This document shows positions 8,045 through 17,671 of a DNA stretch of 64,000 nucleotides, in pieces (position 1 is the stretch's first letter; every line of letters starts with the position of its first letter). A model generated the notes under the pieces. It was not told the origin of the DNA. It saw only the letters and a program-made list of their open reading frames with translations, and did no database searches. Location of the stretch: contig CABHON010000009.1 of the NCBI GenBank assembly GCA_902168255.1, positions 1 through 64,000 on the forward strand. The letters are read 5' to 3'. The position numbers were made by a program, and so were the translations under genes. This stretch comes from an uncultured Legionella sp. (lineage in GTDB: Bacteria; Pseudomonadota; Gammaproteobacteria; Legionellales; Legionellaceae).

Positions 8045-9403
8045 ATGCGACTTCACATTGTGGGAATTTGTGGCACCTTTATGGGTGGTGTTGCTGTGTT
8101 AGCTAAACAAGCAGGGCATACCGTTTCAGGCTCAGATCAAGCTTTTTATCCTCCCATGGGAGATCAACTTCAATCACAAGGTATTACCTTGCATGAAGGG
8201 TATTCACCTAATGCTTTAATGCCTGAACCCGATTTAGTGATTGTTGGAAATGCCATCAAACGTGGAAATCCTGCCATTGAATGGGTATTAAATCAAAAAA
8301 TTCCCTATATTTCAGGTCCAGAATGGCTTTACCGTGAAGTATTATCAAAACAAAAAAAAGTATTGGCAGTAGCCGGTACGCATGGAAAAACGACTACCTC
8401 GTCCATGTTAACATGGATTTTAGAAGCTGCAGGTATGCAGCCTGGTTTTTTAATCGGTGGTGTTCCTCAAAATTTTGGGGTTTCCGCAAAATTGGGGAGT
8501 GGGGAATGTTTTGTTGTAGAAGCGGATGAGTACGATACTGCTTTTTTTGATAAGCGCTCCAAGCTCGTTCATTATCATCCTGACATTGCCATTTTAAATA
8601 ACTTAGAATTTGATCATGCGGATATTTTTCCTGATTTAGCAGCTATTCAGAAACAGTTTCATCATATGATTCGTACGATGCCTGGCAAAGGTGTCATCCT
8701 TCGGCCTGAAAAATCAGATAGCATAGATGAAGTATTGGACATGGGCTGTTGGAGTGATGTTCAAGCATTTTCAACTGAAAATCGTTCTGCAGACTGGCAA
8801 GCTGAATGTTTACAAAAAGATGGTACAGAATTTATAGTTAGCCATGCGAATGAAAAAGCTACCGTCCAGTGGAATGTATTAGGTGAGCATAATGTTGCTA
8901 ATGCGTTAGCAGCAATTGCTGCCGCTCATGCAGCAGGAGTATCTGTGCAAACGGCATGTGAAGGACTCTCGAATTTTAAAAATGTGAAACGACGCTTAGA
9001 AATTAAAGGAAAAGCAAAAGATGTTGTTGTATATGATGATTTTGCTCATCATCCTACGGCTATTGAAGCAACCTTACAGGCCCTTCGTGCGCATGTAAAT
9101 CAAAGTCGAATTATTGCTGTATTGCATTTGGCATCTAATAGCATGAAAATGGGAATTTACAATGAAACATTAGGACCAGCATTAAAAGAGGCGGATCTGG
9201 TGTTTGTATTAAGACCACAGAGTGAAGCGGCGTTAGCATGGATAAAAAATACGGATAAGTCCATTAATATTGCCGATACAGTAGATGAGTTAGTCTATTC
9301 TTTGGTACCGAATTTAAAACCACACGATCATATTTTAGTGATGAGCAATGGCGATTTTGCTGGGGTTCATGGAAAAATTCTAGATCAATTAAGAGAAGCG
9401 TAA
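8045..9403 (+). CDS. mpl: UDP-MurNAc:L-Ala-gamma-D-Glu-meso-DAP ligase Mpl
   Basis: Mpl reattaches the recycled tripeptide L-Ala-gamma-D-Glu-meso-DAP to UDP-MurNAc, a cytoplasmic peptidoglycan recycling step. It is a Mur ligase homologue. Visible are the N-terminal [14 protein letters not shown] Rossmann motif (which distinguishes Mpl from MurC), the ATP loop [12 protein letters not shown], the [15 protein letters not shown] segment, and [11 protein letters not shown] in the last domain. The 452-residue length is standard. GGGAGA precedes the ATG. EngB follows after 14 bp. With dacA and murC elsewhere in the window this implies meso-DAP peptidoglycan. Confidence 0.95.
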   Translation: MRLHIVGICGTFMGGVAVLAKQAGHTVSGSDQAFYPPMGDQLQSQGITLHEGYSPNALMPEPDLVIVGNAIKRGNPAIEWVLNQKIPYISGPEWLYREVLSKQKKVLAVAGTHGKTTTSSMLTWILEAAGMQPGFLIGGVPQNFGVSAKLGSGECFVVEADEYDTAFFDKRSKLVHYHPDIAILNNLEFDHADIFPDLAAIQKQFHHMIRTMPGKGVILRPEKSDSIDEVLDMGCWSDVQAFSTENRSADWQAECLQKDGTEFIVSHANEKATVQWNVLGEHNVANALAAIAAAHAAGVSVQTACEGLSNFKNVKRRLEIKGKAKDVVVYDDFAHHPTAIEATLQALRAHVNQSRIIAVLHLASNSMKMGIYNETLGPALKEADLVFVLRPQSEAALAWIKNTDKSINIADTVDELVYSLVPNLKPHDHILVMSNGDFAGVHGKILDQLREA

Positions 9404-9417
9404 CGGGAAGAATATAC

Positions 9418-10041
9418 ATGTCATCTTTTTATCAACAGGCTGCTTTCGTATTAAGTGCTGCTAAATTAAATCAATTACCCATTGATACTGGATATGAAGT
9501 GGCATTTGCTGGACGTTCAAACGCCGGTAAATCGAGCGCATTAAATGTCATTACTCGAAATCGGGGATTGGCGAAAACCAGTAAAACACCAGGACGCACC
9601 CAACTTATTAATATTTTTTCACTTGATGAAGAAAGACGATTGGTGGATTTGCCAGGGTATGGCTATGCGAAAGTGAGCCAAGAGATACGTGATCGTTGGC
9701 AAGCAACCTTGGCGCAATATTTAGAATCGCGTGAATGTCTTCGAGGGTTAATCTTATTGATGGATATTCGCCATCCATTAAAAGAATTAGACAAATCTAT
9801 GTTGAATTGGGCATTTATGCGCGGTTTGCCGGTTCATATTTTATTAACTAAGTCCGACAAACTGGGTCGAGGTGCGGGATTGCAAGTATTAAATAAAATT
9901 AAACGTGATTTGCAAGCAGGTGGATTGCAGGAAATGATCACCATTCAACTTTTTTCTGCGCTGAATAAAAGTGGGGTAGAAGAGGTATATGCGACGTTAG
10001 ATCTTTGGATGGAAAGGGGAAAAGGTAGTGAGACTGTTTAG
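9418..10041 (+). CDS. engB: ribosome biogenesis GTPase EngB (YihA/YsxC)
   Basis: A TRAFAC-class small GTPase needed for assembly of the large ribosomal subunit. The G motifs are intact: G1 GRSNAGKSS (32-40), the G2 region with KTPGRTQ, G3 DLPGYGYA, and G4 TKSDK, followed by the [12 protein letters not shown]5 segment. At 207 residues it is full length. It lies 14 bp after mpl, probably in the same transcript. The gene ends convergently with the alcohol dehydrogenase, and the two stop regions share a 10-bp inverted repeat. Confidence 0.95.
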   Translation: MSSFYQQAAFVLSAAKLNQLPIDTGYEVAFAGRSNAGKSSALNVITRNRGLAKTSKTPGRTQLINIFSLDEERRLVDLPGYGYAKVSQEIRDRWQATLAQYLESRECLRGLILLMDIRHPLKELDKSMLNWAFMRGLPVHILLTKSDKLGRGAGLQVLNKIKRDLQAGGLQEMITIQLFSALNKSGVEEVYATLDLWMERGKGSETV

Positions 10042-10102
10042 ATTTAGTACTCACCGTAGATTTGGTTTATATGTCGGATAGAAACTAAGCACAAACAGTC
10101 TC
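10030..10102. repeat. 10-bp inverted repeat spanning the convergent gene ends
   Basis: GAGACTGTTT (10030-10039) in the last codons of engB is mirrored by AAACAGTCTC (10093-10102) in the last codons of the dehydrogenase. The 53-base spacer is long for a terminator. It might be a bidirectional end signal or chance. Confidence 0.35.
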
Positions 10103-11155
10103 TAAAGATGTCATATCGATAACAAACCGATATTTAACATCTTGACTCAATACTTTCTTATAAGCTTCGTTGACTTCCTGGATAGGAATAATTTCAACGT
10201 CAGATACGATGTTATGCTTTGAACAAAAATCTAACATTTCCTGTGTTTCAGCAATGCCACCAATTAATGAAGTAGTAAGAAGACGGCGGGGTCCCATTAA
10301 TGCATTTACTTTTAAAGAGAGGGGTTTTTCAGGGGCGCCAACGAGTACCATAACACCATCCATTTTTAATAACGCGAGATAAGCATTAATATCGTGCACA
10401 TTCGAAATAGTGTCTAGGATCATATCTAATCGGTTAGCATATTGAGCCATTGCTTTTGCATCAGTAGATATGACAATATGATGGGCTCCTAAACGTAAGG
10501 CGTCTTCACGTTTATTTTCAGAGGTGGTAAAAAGAGTTACTTCTGCACCTAAGGCATGAGCGATTTTAATTGCCATATGACCAAGTCCACCTAATCCTAA
10601 AATGCCTACTTTATCTCCTTTCTTTACCCAACGTTTAAGAGGCGAGTAAGTAGTAATACCAGCACATAGAAGAGGGGCAACATGAGATAAGGTTAAGTTA
10701 GCAGGAACATGAAGGACAAATGCTTCATTGACGACGATGTTGTTAGAATATCCACCAAAAGTAAAGTTACCCAACTGATGTTTATCGGGTGAATCATAGG
10801 TGAAAGTGGCGCCTTTTTGGCAAAATTGTTCTTGATCTTTTTCGCAGCAAATGCAATCTTGGCAAGAGTCTACCATACAACCTACGCCGACTATATCATC
10901 CACTTTAAATTTCTTAACTGACTTTCCAACATGTTCAACTTTTCCAACAATTTCATGTCCGGGAATAAGCGGATAATGAGAAGGTGTCCATTCCCATTCA
11001 TTATTTACTTTATGGATGTCCGAATGACAAATCCCACAATAGAGAATTTTAATAATTACATCATGATCGGTTGGTTCACGACGCTCAAATTCATGAAATA
11101 CTAATGGGCCTTTAGCTTGATGGGCAGCATAACCTTTCGCTTTTATTTTTGTCAT
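10085..11155 (-). CDS. zinc-dependent alcohol/aldehyde dehydrogenase, YahK/CAD type
   Basis: An NADP-type medium-chain dehydrogenase that probably reduces aldehydes. GICHSDIHKVNNEW holds the catalytic zinc cysteine, GHEIVGKV the zinc histidine, and the four-cysteine structural zinc site is visible in DSCQDCICCEKDQEQFC. GLGGLGHMAIK is the dinucleotide-binding turn. This is the pattern of the cinnamyl alcohol dehydrogenase branch with E. coli YahK as the familiar member. The 356-residue length is right. The start is supported by GGGAG upstream. It is monocistronic and divergent from the PAP2 gene. Physiological substrate unknown. Confidence 0.9.
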   Translation of the reverse strand: MTKIKAKGYAAHQAKGPLVFHEFERREPTDHDVIIKILYCGICHSDIHKVNNEWEWTPSHYPLIPGHEIVGKVEHVGKSVKKFKVDDIVGVGCMVDSCQDCICCEKDQEQFCQKGATFTYDSPDKHQLGNFTFGGYSNNIVVNEAFVLHVPANLTLSHVAPLLCAGITTYSPLKRWVKKGDKVGILGLGGLGHMAIKIAHALGAEVTLFTTSENKREDALRLGAHHIVISTDAKAMAQYANRLDMILDTISNVHDINAYLALLKMDGVMVLVGAPEKPLSLKVNALMGPRRLLTTSLIGGIAETQEMLDFCSKHNIVSDVEIIPIQEVNEAYKKVLSQDVKYRFVIDMTSLETVCA

Positions 11156-11220
11156 AACATTGTCTCCCAGAAAGTCTTTATCTTATAATACCATTGCACT
11201 TATTGCAAAGAGAGGGGAGC

Positions 11221-11892
11221 GTGAAGAATATATATAAATCCTATTTCAAAACAGGGGCTGTTTTAGGACTTAGTTTTCTCTTGTTATCTTTGTTAAGTAT
11301 ATTTTTTATGGATAAAACATTAGCTTTACATCTTCATCAATACGGTGTAGATCAGTGGTTAATACTTTCTTATATAACTGAATGTGGCATACCATTATAT
11401 TTCTTTATATGTATAGGATTATTAATTGCTATACCGACTAGTCGTTCAATAGCTCAGCGAATATTATTTGTGACATATGTTATTGCCATTATGTTATTAG
11501 CCAAATGGATACGGGTAGAGTTAGGTATTATATTTGGAAGAAATTGGCCGCAAACATGGGCCGGTTCTGGTTCGTATGGTTCATTAATTTCGGATCACCA
11601 TTATTATTTTCATTTTTTTGAATCCTCAACCTTTAAAGGTTCTTTTCCGTCTGGACATTTGATGGTAATAACGATCCTTTGCTGTACATTTTATTTTATT
11701 TATCCTCAATTTTTACTGTTGTGGATACTGCCTTTTGTTCTTATACCGGTTTGTCTTATTCTTTTAAATTATCATTATTTGGGCGATTGTCTGGCGGGTA
11801 TTGGGTTAGGATTATGGATGAGTTATTATGGGTTTGCCGGATATACTTGGTTGTCCAAACAGTTAGGAGTTCAATCTCATGTTAAAAATTAA
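11221..11892 (+). CDS. PAP2-family membrane phosphatase
   Basis: An integral membrane protein with about six hydrophobic segments. The acid phosphatase signature is spread over three parts: K-W-I-R with R-N-W-P, then SFPSGH, then the YHYLGDCLAG segment containing the last histidine and aspartate. Such enzymes dephosphorylate lipid pyrophosphates or lipid A on the periplasmic face; the substrate cannot be told. The chosen GTG at 11221 has GAGG five bases upstream; a TTG nine codons earlier has none. The gene overlaps recJ by 14 bp, so both are probably read from one mRNA. Confidence 0.8.
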   Translation: MKNIYKSYFKTGAVLGLSFLLLSLLSIFFMDKTLALHLHQYGVDQWLILSYITECGIPLYFFICIGLLIAIPTSRSIAQRILFVTYVIAIMLLAKWIRVELGIIFGRNWPQTWAGSGSYGSLISDHHYYFHFFESSTFKGSFPSGHLMVITILCCTFYFIYPQFLLLWILPFVLIPVCLILLNYHYLGDCLAGIGLGLWMSYYGFAGYTWLSKQLGVQSHVKN

Positions 11893-13615
11893 ACGACGCA
11901 CATGGTCGGATGATGCTATAAAAGCATTAAACAATACGCAATTACACCCTGTTTTAAGACGCATTTATGCGTCTCGAGGTGTGTCCACTTCTTCAGAGTT
12001 ATCTTATGATTTAAGTCAACTAGCACCCTATCATGGTTTATTAAATAGTGAAAAAGCAGCCGCTTTTTTAGGCGAAGCACTCAAAGAACAAAAGCGCTTT
12101 TTGATTGTCGGTGATTTTGATGCGGATGGAGCAACGGCAACCACGGTTGCTGTAAAAGCTTTGCGTCTTTTAGGGGCAAAAGAAGTTGGTTTTTTAGTAC
12201 CAAATCGATTTGAATTTGGTTATGGATTAACGCCCGGTATTGTAGATGTCGCCGCTAAACAAAAGCCAGATATATTAATTACGGTAGATAATGGAATTGC
12301 TAGCCATGAAGGAGTGGCACGAGCAAATGAATATGGAATTGAGGTGGTGGTTACTGATCATCATTTGCCTGGAGCAGATTTACCTAAGGCCGCTGTAATC
12401 GTTAATCCTAACCAACCAGATGATACTTTTCATAGTAAATCGATGGCAGGTGTTGGGGTCATTTTTTATGTGATGTTGGCATTACGGGCTTATTTAAAAG
12501 GGCAAGGATGGTTCGAACAGCAAAATATCCCTGAGCCCAATATGGGTAGTTTGTTAGATATTGTAGCTTTAGGTACTGTGGCTGATGTGGTTCCATTGGA
12601 TTATAACAATCGTGTTCTTGTGCATCAGGGATTAAAACGTATTCAAATGGGCAAATGCTGTGAAGGTATTTTAGCTTTATTACGTGTAGCAAAACGCAAT
12701 TTAGAACAATTAACGGCGTCAGATTTGGCATTTTCTGTTGCTCCTCGATTAAATGCAGCAGGTAGATTGGATGATATGTCATTAGGCATTCAGTGCTTAT
12801 TAAGTGAAGATGTTGACATGGCAGAAAATTATGCTCAACAATTAGACACACTGAATCTGGAAAGACGGGATATTGAGCAAGAAATGCAACAACAAGCCTT
12901 CAAATTAATGGATTCATTAGCATTAGACACTCGTTATCTGCCGGATGGTATATGTTTATATGAGCCTTCATGGCATCAAGGGGTTATTGGTATTTTGGCG
13001 GGACGCATGAAGGATAAATTTCACCGGCCTGTTATTGCTTTTGCAGATTCTACGCAAGAGAGTGAATTGAAAGGATCGGCTCGTTCAATTCCTGGTATTC
13101 ATATTCGCGACAGCTTAGATGCTATTGCAAAGCAACACCCAGAACTGTTAGAAAAATTTGGGGGACATGCTATGGCAGCAGGTCTTTCTATTAAGAAATC
13201 CAATTTTTCTGCCTTTCAAAAGGCATTCCGTGAACAAATTACGCGTGACTTAAAAGAAGAACCACCACGAGCTGAGTTATGGACCGATGGTACTTTGTCA
13301 CCTGATGATTTTAATATAGAGCTTGCTTCTTTGTTACGTGAGTCAGGACCTTGGGGACAGCATTTTCCTGAGCCATTATTTGATAGCATTTTTACGTTAC
13401 ACCAGCATTATTTATTAAAAGGGAAACACCTGAAAATGTGCTTAGGTTACGAAAATCATCCTTTGGCCATTGATGCTATTGCCTTCAATGTGGATGAAAA
13501 GTCCTGGCCGAATCCCCGTTGCAAAAAAGTCTATGTGGTATATAGGTTGGATGTTAATGTTTATCAGGGTCGACGGACTGTACAGCTGTTGGTTGAGCAC
13601 TTACAACCGGCTTGA
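11879..13615 (+). CDS. recJ: single-stranded-DNA-specific exonuclease RecJ
   Basis: RecJ is the 5'-3' ssDNA exonuclease of recombination and mismatch repair. DHH phosphoesterase motifs are in place: GDFDADGATAT with D79, D81 and D83, VTDHHLPG with D160-H161-H162, the SMAGVGVIFY segment, and the DHHA1 part with GKFGGHAMAAG-like residues. The C-terminal oligonucleotide-binding region ends in VQLLVEHLQPA. The 578-residue length is normal. The start lies inside the PAP2 gene. Confidence 0.95.
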   Translation: MLKIKRRTWSDDAIKALNNTQLHPVLRRIYASRGVSTSSELSYDLSQLAPYHGLLNSEKAAAFLGEALKEQKRFLIVGDFDADGATATTVAVKALRLLGAKEVGFLVPNRFEFGYGLTPGIVDVAAKQKPDILITVDNGIASHEGVARANEYGIEVVVTDHHLPGADLPKAAVIVNPNQPDDTFHSKSMAGVGVIFYVMLALRAYLKGQGWFEQQNIPEPNMGSLLDIVALGTVADVVPLDYNNRVLVHQGLKRIQMGKCCEGILALLRVAKRNLEQLTASDLAFSVAPRLNAAGRLDDMSLGIQCLLSEDVDMAENYAQQLDTLNLERRDIEQEMQQQAFKLMDSLALDTRYLPDGICLYEPSWHQGVIGILAGRMKDKFHRPVIAFADSTQESELKGSARSIPGIHIRDSLDAIAKQHPELLEKFGGHAMAAGLSIKKSNFSAFQKAFREQITRDLKEEPPRAELWTDGTLSPDDFNIELASLLRESGPWGQHFPEPLFDSIFTLHQHYLLKGKHLKMCLGYENHPLAIDAIAFNVDEKSWPNPRCKKVYVVYRLDVNVYQGRRTVQLLVEHLQPA

Positions 13616-13657
13616 ATAAAATGTGTTTTTGTTTTCGCAGAAAATCCTTGTATCGGC

Positions 13658-14107
13658 TTACCAACATTCTTTGACAGAGCCAGTTGGAGTGTCTTTTGGT
13701 CCTGAAGTAATACCTTTTTCTCCCAGACTGTTAAGGGTAAGTGATTGGCAATAGGTGTCATTGCTTTGTGCTTTTTGGGGCGTTGCTTGAATAAGAAAAA
13801 AAGTATCATCTTGAGAAATAATGCTTAAAATATACCATTCATTTAAACTGGTATTAAAAGGAAATACATCTGTTTCTGTATTTCCTGAGCCTAAGGTAGC
13901 ATTAGCATAGGTAAAATGTTCGGCATAATAATCTTCTAGGCGATTGGCTAAATCTAAGAGAGCGGCTTGGCCATCTGTTCGTCGTGCCTGCTCAAGATAA
14001 CGTTGATAACTGGGATAGCCTAGACTTGTTAAAATACTAATAATTGTGATGACAATAAGTAATTCAATAAGCGTAAAGCCAGCTGTTAAGGTTGGTTTTT
14101 TTATCAT
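13658..14107 (-). CDS. type IV pilin-like protein, PilE family
   Basis: The prepilin motif G-FTLIEL (residues 10-16) follows a short basic leader, so PilD would cut after Gly10 and methylate the new N-terminal Phe; Glu5 of the mature protein is present. A hydrophobic helix and YPSYQRYLEQARR follow, as in PilE minor pilins, with two C-terminal cysteines forming the usual D-region loop. At 149 residues it fits a minor pilin. GGAG precedes the ATG. No other pilus gene is adjacent. It is convergent with recJ. Confidence 0.88.
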   Translation of the reverse strand: MIKKPTLTAGFTLIELLIVITIISILTSLGYPSYQRYLEQARRTDGQAALLDLANRLEDYYAEHFTYANATLGSGNTETDVFPFNTSLNEWYILSIISQDDTFFLIQATPQKAQSNDTYCQSLTLNSLGEKGITSGPKDTPTGSVKECW

Positions 14108-14168
14108 ACTATCTCCATGAGTTTAACAATATCTTAATACTTATTGTTTATAATGTCACTCTATATTT

Positions 14169-14293
14169 TATACTCTTCGCTAATGAGTTTTCGGTTTTTT
14201 TGCGAGCTGCATCGACTTCGGTCATGTACTACTTGTACACTCTCTCGTCTGTTTCGCTCGCGCCGCACCGAAAAACCATTAGCTGTGAGTATA
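14169..14293. repeat. dispersed 125-bp palindromic repeat, copy 1 (inverted)
   Basis: The ends are inverted: TATACTC then GCTAATG at the left, ATTAGC then GAGTATA at the right, with GTTTTCGGT facing ACCGAAAAAC inside. The centre holds TGTACtacttGTACA-like sequence. The reverse complement matches the element at 40625-40750, including GTGTACAAGTAGTACATGA, and part of it recurs at 63239. It fills most of the gap between the pilin and rpmF. It looks like a MITE or a structured intergenic repeat. Confidence 0.8.
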
Positions 14294-14354
14294 TAAAGAT
14301 TAGTTATAGTTAGTTAAAATTTCGCTCAATATCTTTACGTAGAGGGCGAAGATT

Positions 14355-14363
14355 TGATAGAAT
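14355..14363 (+). promoter_or_regulatory. extended -10 promoter for rpmF
   Basis: TGATAGAAT lies 41 bp before the rpmF ATG, just downstream of the repeat. No consensus -35 is seen. It would serve rpmF-plsX-fabH and perhaps beyond. Confidence 0.5.
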
Positions 14364-14404
14364 GCGCGATACTTTTTTTAGTTTGTATTAATTGGGAGAA
14401 AATA

Positions 14405-14599
14405 ATGGCAGTACAGAAAAGCCGAAAATCACGTTCAAGACGAGGAATGCGTCGCGCGCATGATTATTTAACAGCGCCTATGTTATCTATTGATGAAACA
14501 ACGGGTGAAGCTCATTTACGTCATCATATGACACCAGATGGTTACTATCGCGGTCGTCAGATCTTAGTTAAAGATCAAGTGATTCCTGAAGAAGAGTAA
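14405..14599 (+). CDS. rpmF: 50S ribosomal protein L32
   Basis: The start [20 protein letters not shown] is the canonical L32 N-terminus, and GGGAG stands 7-11 bases upstream. At 64 residues it is normal length. An in-frame extension to 14354 is not coding. It heads rpmF-plsX-fabH-fabD-fabG, the classical gammaproteobacterial order that ties phospholipid precursor synthesis to ribosome production, but the usual yceD upstream is absent and the dispersed repeat sits there instead. Confidence 0.97.
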   Translation: MAVQKSRKSRSRRGMRRAHDYLTAPMLSIDETTGEAHLRHHMTPDGYYRGRQILVKDQVIPEEE

Positions 14600-14607
14600 G
14601 AAACGCA

Positions 14608-15651
14608 TTGGAAAAAATAACCATAGCTCTGGATGCCATGGGAGGAGACCACGGTGAAAAGATCGTTATTCCCGCGGCGTTATCCGCGCTGAAAGCAAAT
14701 CCAGGACTAAATCTCATTTTGACAGGGAACGAAGCTGCCATCAGGCAACAGATGGCGCTTTCTTCTTCTCATGCCCAGCTTCATTCACTTGAAAAACGGA
14801 TACGTATAGTTCATACCGATGAATCAGTGGGAATGGATGAATTACCTTCTCATGCTTTAAGAAATAAAAAGCGTTCTTCTATGCGACTTGCCATTGAACT
14901 TGTAAAGTCAGGAGAAGCCCAAGCTTGCGTTAGTGCGGGTAATACAGGTGCATTAATGATCACTGCCAAGTTTGTCTTAAAGACGCTGCCGGGTATTGAT
15001 AGACCTGCAATTATGTCTGAGCTTCCTGGTATTAATGGTATCACGCGGGTTCTCGATTTAGGTGCTAATGTTGATTCTTGTGCTGAACATTTATTTCAAT
15101 TTGCGGTAATGGGGTCTGTTCTTGCAAATGCCCTTGATAATATTGAGCATCCTAAAGTTGGTTTGTTGAATATTGGGGTAGAAGAAATAAAAGGTAATGA
15201 TCAAGTTAAACGAACAGCACATCTTCTTTCAAATGCATCTGAAATAAATTATATCGGGTACGTTGAAGGTGATGAAATGTTTAAGGGAACTGTCGATGTT
15301 GTGGTCTGTGACGGCTTTGTAGGAAATGTTGCTTTAAAAAGTGCAGAAGGAATTTCAAAGCTATTAATAACTTTTTTAAAAGAAGCATATACTAAAAACT
15401 TGTTAACCCGGTTTGTTGCGTTATTAACTTTTCCATTATTGAAAGGACTTAAAAAGAAATTTTCGCCTGAACGGTATAATGGGGCAAGTTTATTGGGTCT
15501 TAATGGTACTGTGGTTAAAAGTCATGGTTCAACGAATGTAATGGGTTTTCAACAGGCTATTGAAAAAGCCTTGAATGAAGCTAAAAAAGAAGTACCTAAT
15601 CGTATTCGAAAAAAAGTAGCTTTATTATTGAATGAAGGAAATCTTCTATGA
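14608..15651 (+). CDS. plsX: phosphate acyltransferase PlsX
   Basis: PlsX converts acyl-ACP to acyl-phosphate for the first step of phospholipid synthesis. [13 protein letters not shown] is the family N-terminus, and [17 protein letters not shown] and [15 protein letters not shown] are conserved. The only start giving the full N-terminus is TTG at 14608, 8 bp after rpmF; there is no ATG before the DAMGG motif. The rare start suggests restrained translation. It ends in an ATGA overlap with fabH. Confidence 0.95.
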   Translation: MEKITIALDAMGGDHGEKIVIPAALSALKANPGLNLILTGNEAAIRQQMALSSSHAQLHSLEKRIRIVHTDESVGMDELPSHALRNKKRSSMRLAIELVKSGEAQACVSAGNTGALMITAKFVLKTLPGIDRPAIMSELPGINGITRVLDLGANVDSCAEHLFQFAVMGSVLANALDNIEHPKVGLLNIGVEEIKGNDQVKRTAHLLSNASEINYIGYVEGDEMFKGTVDVVVCDGFVGNVALKSAEGISKLLITFLKEAYTKNLLTRFVALLTFPLLKGLKKKFSPERYNGASLLGLNGTVVKSHGSTNVMGFQQAIEKALNEAKKEVPNRIRKKVALLLNEGNLL

Positions 15652-16607
15652 AGTATGCAAAAATTCTAGGAACAGGTTCTTATTTGCCTGAAAAACGATT
15701 AGCAAACTCTGATCTTGATCCTGCCTTACAAACCAGTGATGAATGGATTTTTGAACGTACGGGTATCAGGGCTAGACGTATTGCTGCGCCAAATGAAACT
15801 GTTTCAACCATGGCAACAGATGCATCTAAACGCGCCATTGAAGCAGCTGGAATAACTACTCAAGACATTGATATGATTATTGTGGCCACATGCTCTCAAG
15901 AGAATTTCTTTCCTAGCAGCGCGTGTGTTTTGCAATCACACTTAGGTATTACTGCCCCTATTCCTGCATTTGATATTTCTGCTGCTTGTGCAGGATTTAT
16001 TTATGCATTAATCACGGCAGAACAATTTATTAAAAGTGGTGCTGTCAAAACAGCTTTAGTGGTTGGTTCTGAAACAATGTCTAGAACAGTAGACTGGACA
16101 GATAGAAAAACATGTGTTTTATTTGGTGATGGTGCTGGTGCAATTGTTTTACAAGCAAGTGATACTCCTGGGGTGTTATGTTCAAAATTACATGCTCAGG
16201 GTGGCTACAAAGATTTATTAATGCTGCCTAATGAAATGACTTCTCCACACATAGATTCTAAATTTATGCAGATGAAAGGTAATGAAGTCTTTAAAATTGC
16301 TGTGCGTTCATTAGAGGAAGTGGTAGAAGAGATTTTGGAAGAATATAAAATCGCTAAAGATGATATTCAATGGTTAGTTCCTCATCAAGCCAATTTACGT
16401 ATTATTTCAGCCATGGCTAAAAAATTAGATATGGACTTAGAGCGCGTGATTTTAACCATCGGTGAACATGGTAATACTTCTAGTGCTTCTATACCTTTGG
16501 CATTGGATGTGGGTGTGAGAGATGGCCGCATTCGTCGGGGAGATCATTTGCTTCTTGAAAGTTTTGGTGGTGGATTGGCTTGGGGTGCAGCTTTAATTCA
16601 GTACTAA
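15648..16607 (+). CDS. fabH: beta-ketoacyl-ACP synthase III FabH
   Basis: FabH condenses acetyl-CoA with malonyl-ACP to start fatty acid synthesis. The catalytic Cys114 sits in DISAACAGF; the histidine in VPHQANLRI and the asparagine in [10 protein letters not shown] complete the triad. Its 319 residues are standard. The start overlaps the plsX stop by ATGA, indicating translational coupling. Confidence 0.97.
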   Translation: MKYAKILGTGSYLPEKRLANSDLDPALQTSDEWIFERTGIRARRIAAPNETVSTMATDASKRAIEAAGITTQDIDMIIVATCSQENFFPSSACVLQSHLGITAPIPAFDISAACAGFIYALITAEQFIKSGAVKTALVVGSETMSRTVDWTDRKTCVLFGDGAGAIVLQASDTPGVLCSKLHAQGGYKDLLMLPNEMTSPHIDSKFMQMKGNEVFKIAVRSLEEVVEEILEEYKIAKDDIQWLVPHQANLRIISAMAKKLDMDLERVILTIGEHGNTSSASIPLALDVGVRDGRIRRGDHLLLESFGGGLAWGAALIQY

Positions 16608-16693
16608 CACTGAACATACTTCTTGCCCACTTTCAGAACTTCTCCCATTAATGCCTTAGTATGTTATAGATAACTTTTGAGAGTTGAGTTTTT

Positions 16694-17668
16694 ATGAGTA
16701 TAGATTTTAATACAATTTCTTGTGTTTTTCCTGGACAAGGTTCGCAAAAACAGGGCATGTTATCTGAGTTCTCGGACAATACCCTCGTTCGCGAAACCTT
16801 TGTAGAAGCCTCGGAGGTCTTGGGATATGATTTATGGGATTTAATCCAAAATAACCCTAATGGTAAGTTAGACCAAACTGAATTTACGCAGCCGGCAATG
16901 ATGGTGGCAGATGTTGCTATTTATCGGGTGTTTCGTGAAAAATTACATGTAGCTAATTTGATGCCTGTTACTGAGAATTTTGCGTCAATGGCGGGACATA
17001 GTTTAGGTGAATATGCGGCATTGGTTTGCGCTGGAGCGGTCAGTTTACAAGATGCAACTGTTTTGGTTCGTCACCGTGGGCGTCTCATGCAGGAAATTAT
17101 TCCTGAAGGCGCAGGCGCTATGGCTGCTATTGTTGGTTTGACAGATGAACAGGTCATTGAACTTTGCAAAAAAGCAGCACAACATCAAGTATTAGAAGCG
17201 GCTAATTTTAACTCAGTTGGCCAGGTTGTTGTTGCAGGTGATACAGATGCAGTTGAACGCGCAATCATATTGGCAGTTGAGGAAGGGGCAAAGCTTGCTA
17301 AAGTTATTCCTGTTAGTGTTCCCTGTCATTGCTACTTATTGTATCCAGTAGCGGAGGCTTCTTCGGCTTATCTTGAGCAAATGAAGATTGTCACTCCGAA
17401 AGTACCTGTTATTCACAATGTGCATGCCGATACATTATCAGATCCAGAAGAAATTCGCTCGATTTTGAAAAAACAATTATATCAACCCGTACAATGGGTA
17501 GCTACTGTTCGTAAAATGGTAGAATCAGGAATAAAAACTATAATTGAATGCGGGCCAGGCAGTGTGTTAACTGGTTTAAATAAGCGTATTGATCGTAGCA
17601 TTCAATGCTTGAGTGTTAATGATCCCAGTTCATTAGAAAAAGTATTTAATCAATTAGGAGCAGAGTAA
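16694..17668 (+). CDS. fabD: malonyl-CoA:ACP transacylase FabD
   Basis: FabD moves the malonyl group from CoA to ACP. FPGQGSQ near the N-terminus, GHSLGE with the nucleophile Ser103, and the histidine in VPCHC (about residue 210) are all visible. The 86-bp gap after fabH contains an 8-bp inverted repeat (16613-16620 / 16658-16665) and may hold a secondary promoter. fabG follows after 3 bp. Confidence 0.96.
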   Translation: MSIDFNTISCVFPGQGSQKQGMLSEFSDNTLVRETFVEASEVLGYDLWDLIQNNPNGKLDQTEFTQPAMMVADVAIYRVFREKLHVANLMPVTENFASMAGHSLGEYAALVCAGAVSLQDATVLVRHRGRLMQEIIPEGAGAMAAIVGLTDEQVIELCKKAAQHQVLEAANFNSVGQVVVAGDTDAVERAIILAVEEGAKLAKVIPVSVPCHCYLLYPVAEASSAYLEQMKIVTPKVPVIHNVHADTLSDPEEIRSILKKQLYQPVQWVATVRKMVESGIKTIIECGPGSVLTGLNKRIDRSIQCLSVNDPSSLEKVFNQLGAE

Positions 17669-17671
17669 TAA

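Noticed and set aside
12459-12851. 130-codon frame antisense to recJ
   Set aside because: Lies entirely inside a well-conserved gene on the other strand; composition is that of a shadow.
14092-14313. 73-codon plus-strand frame
   Set aside because: It is formed by the dispersed repeat and the intergenic region.
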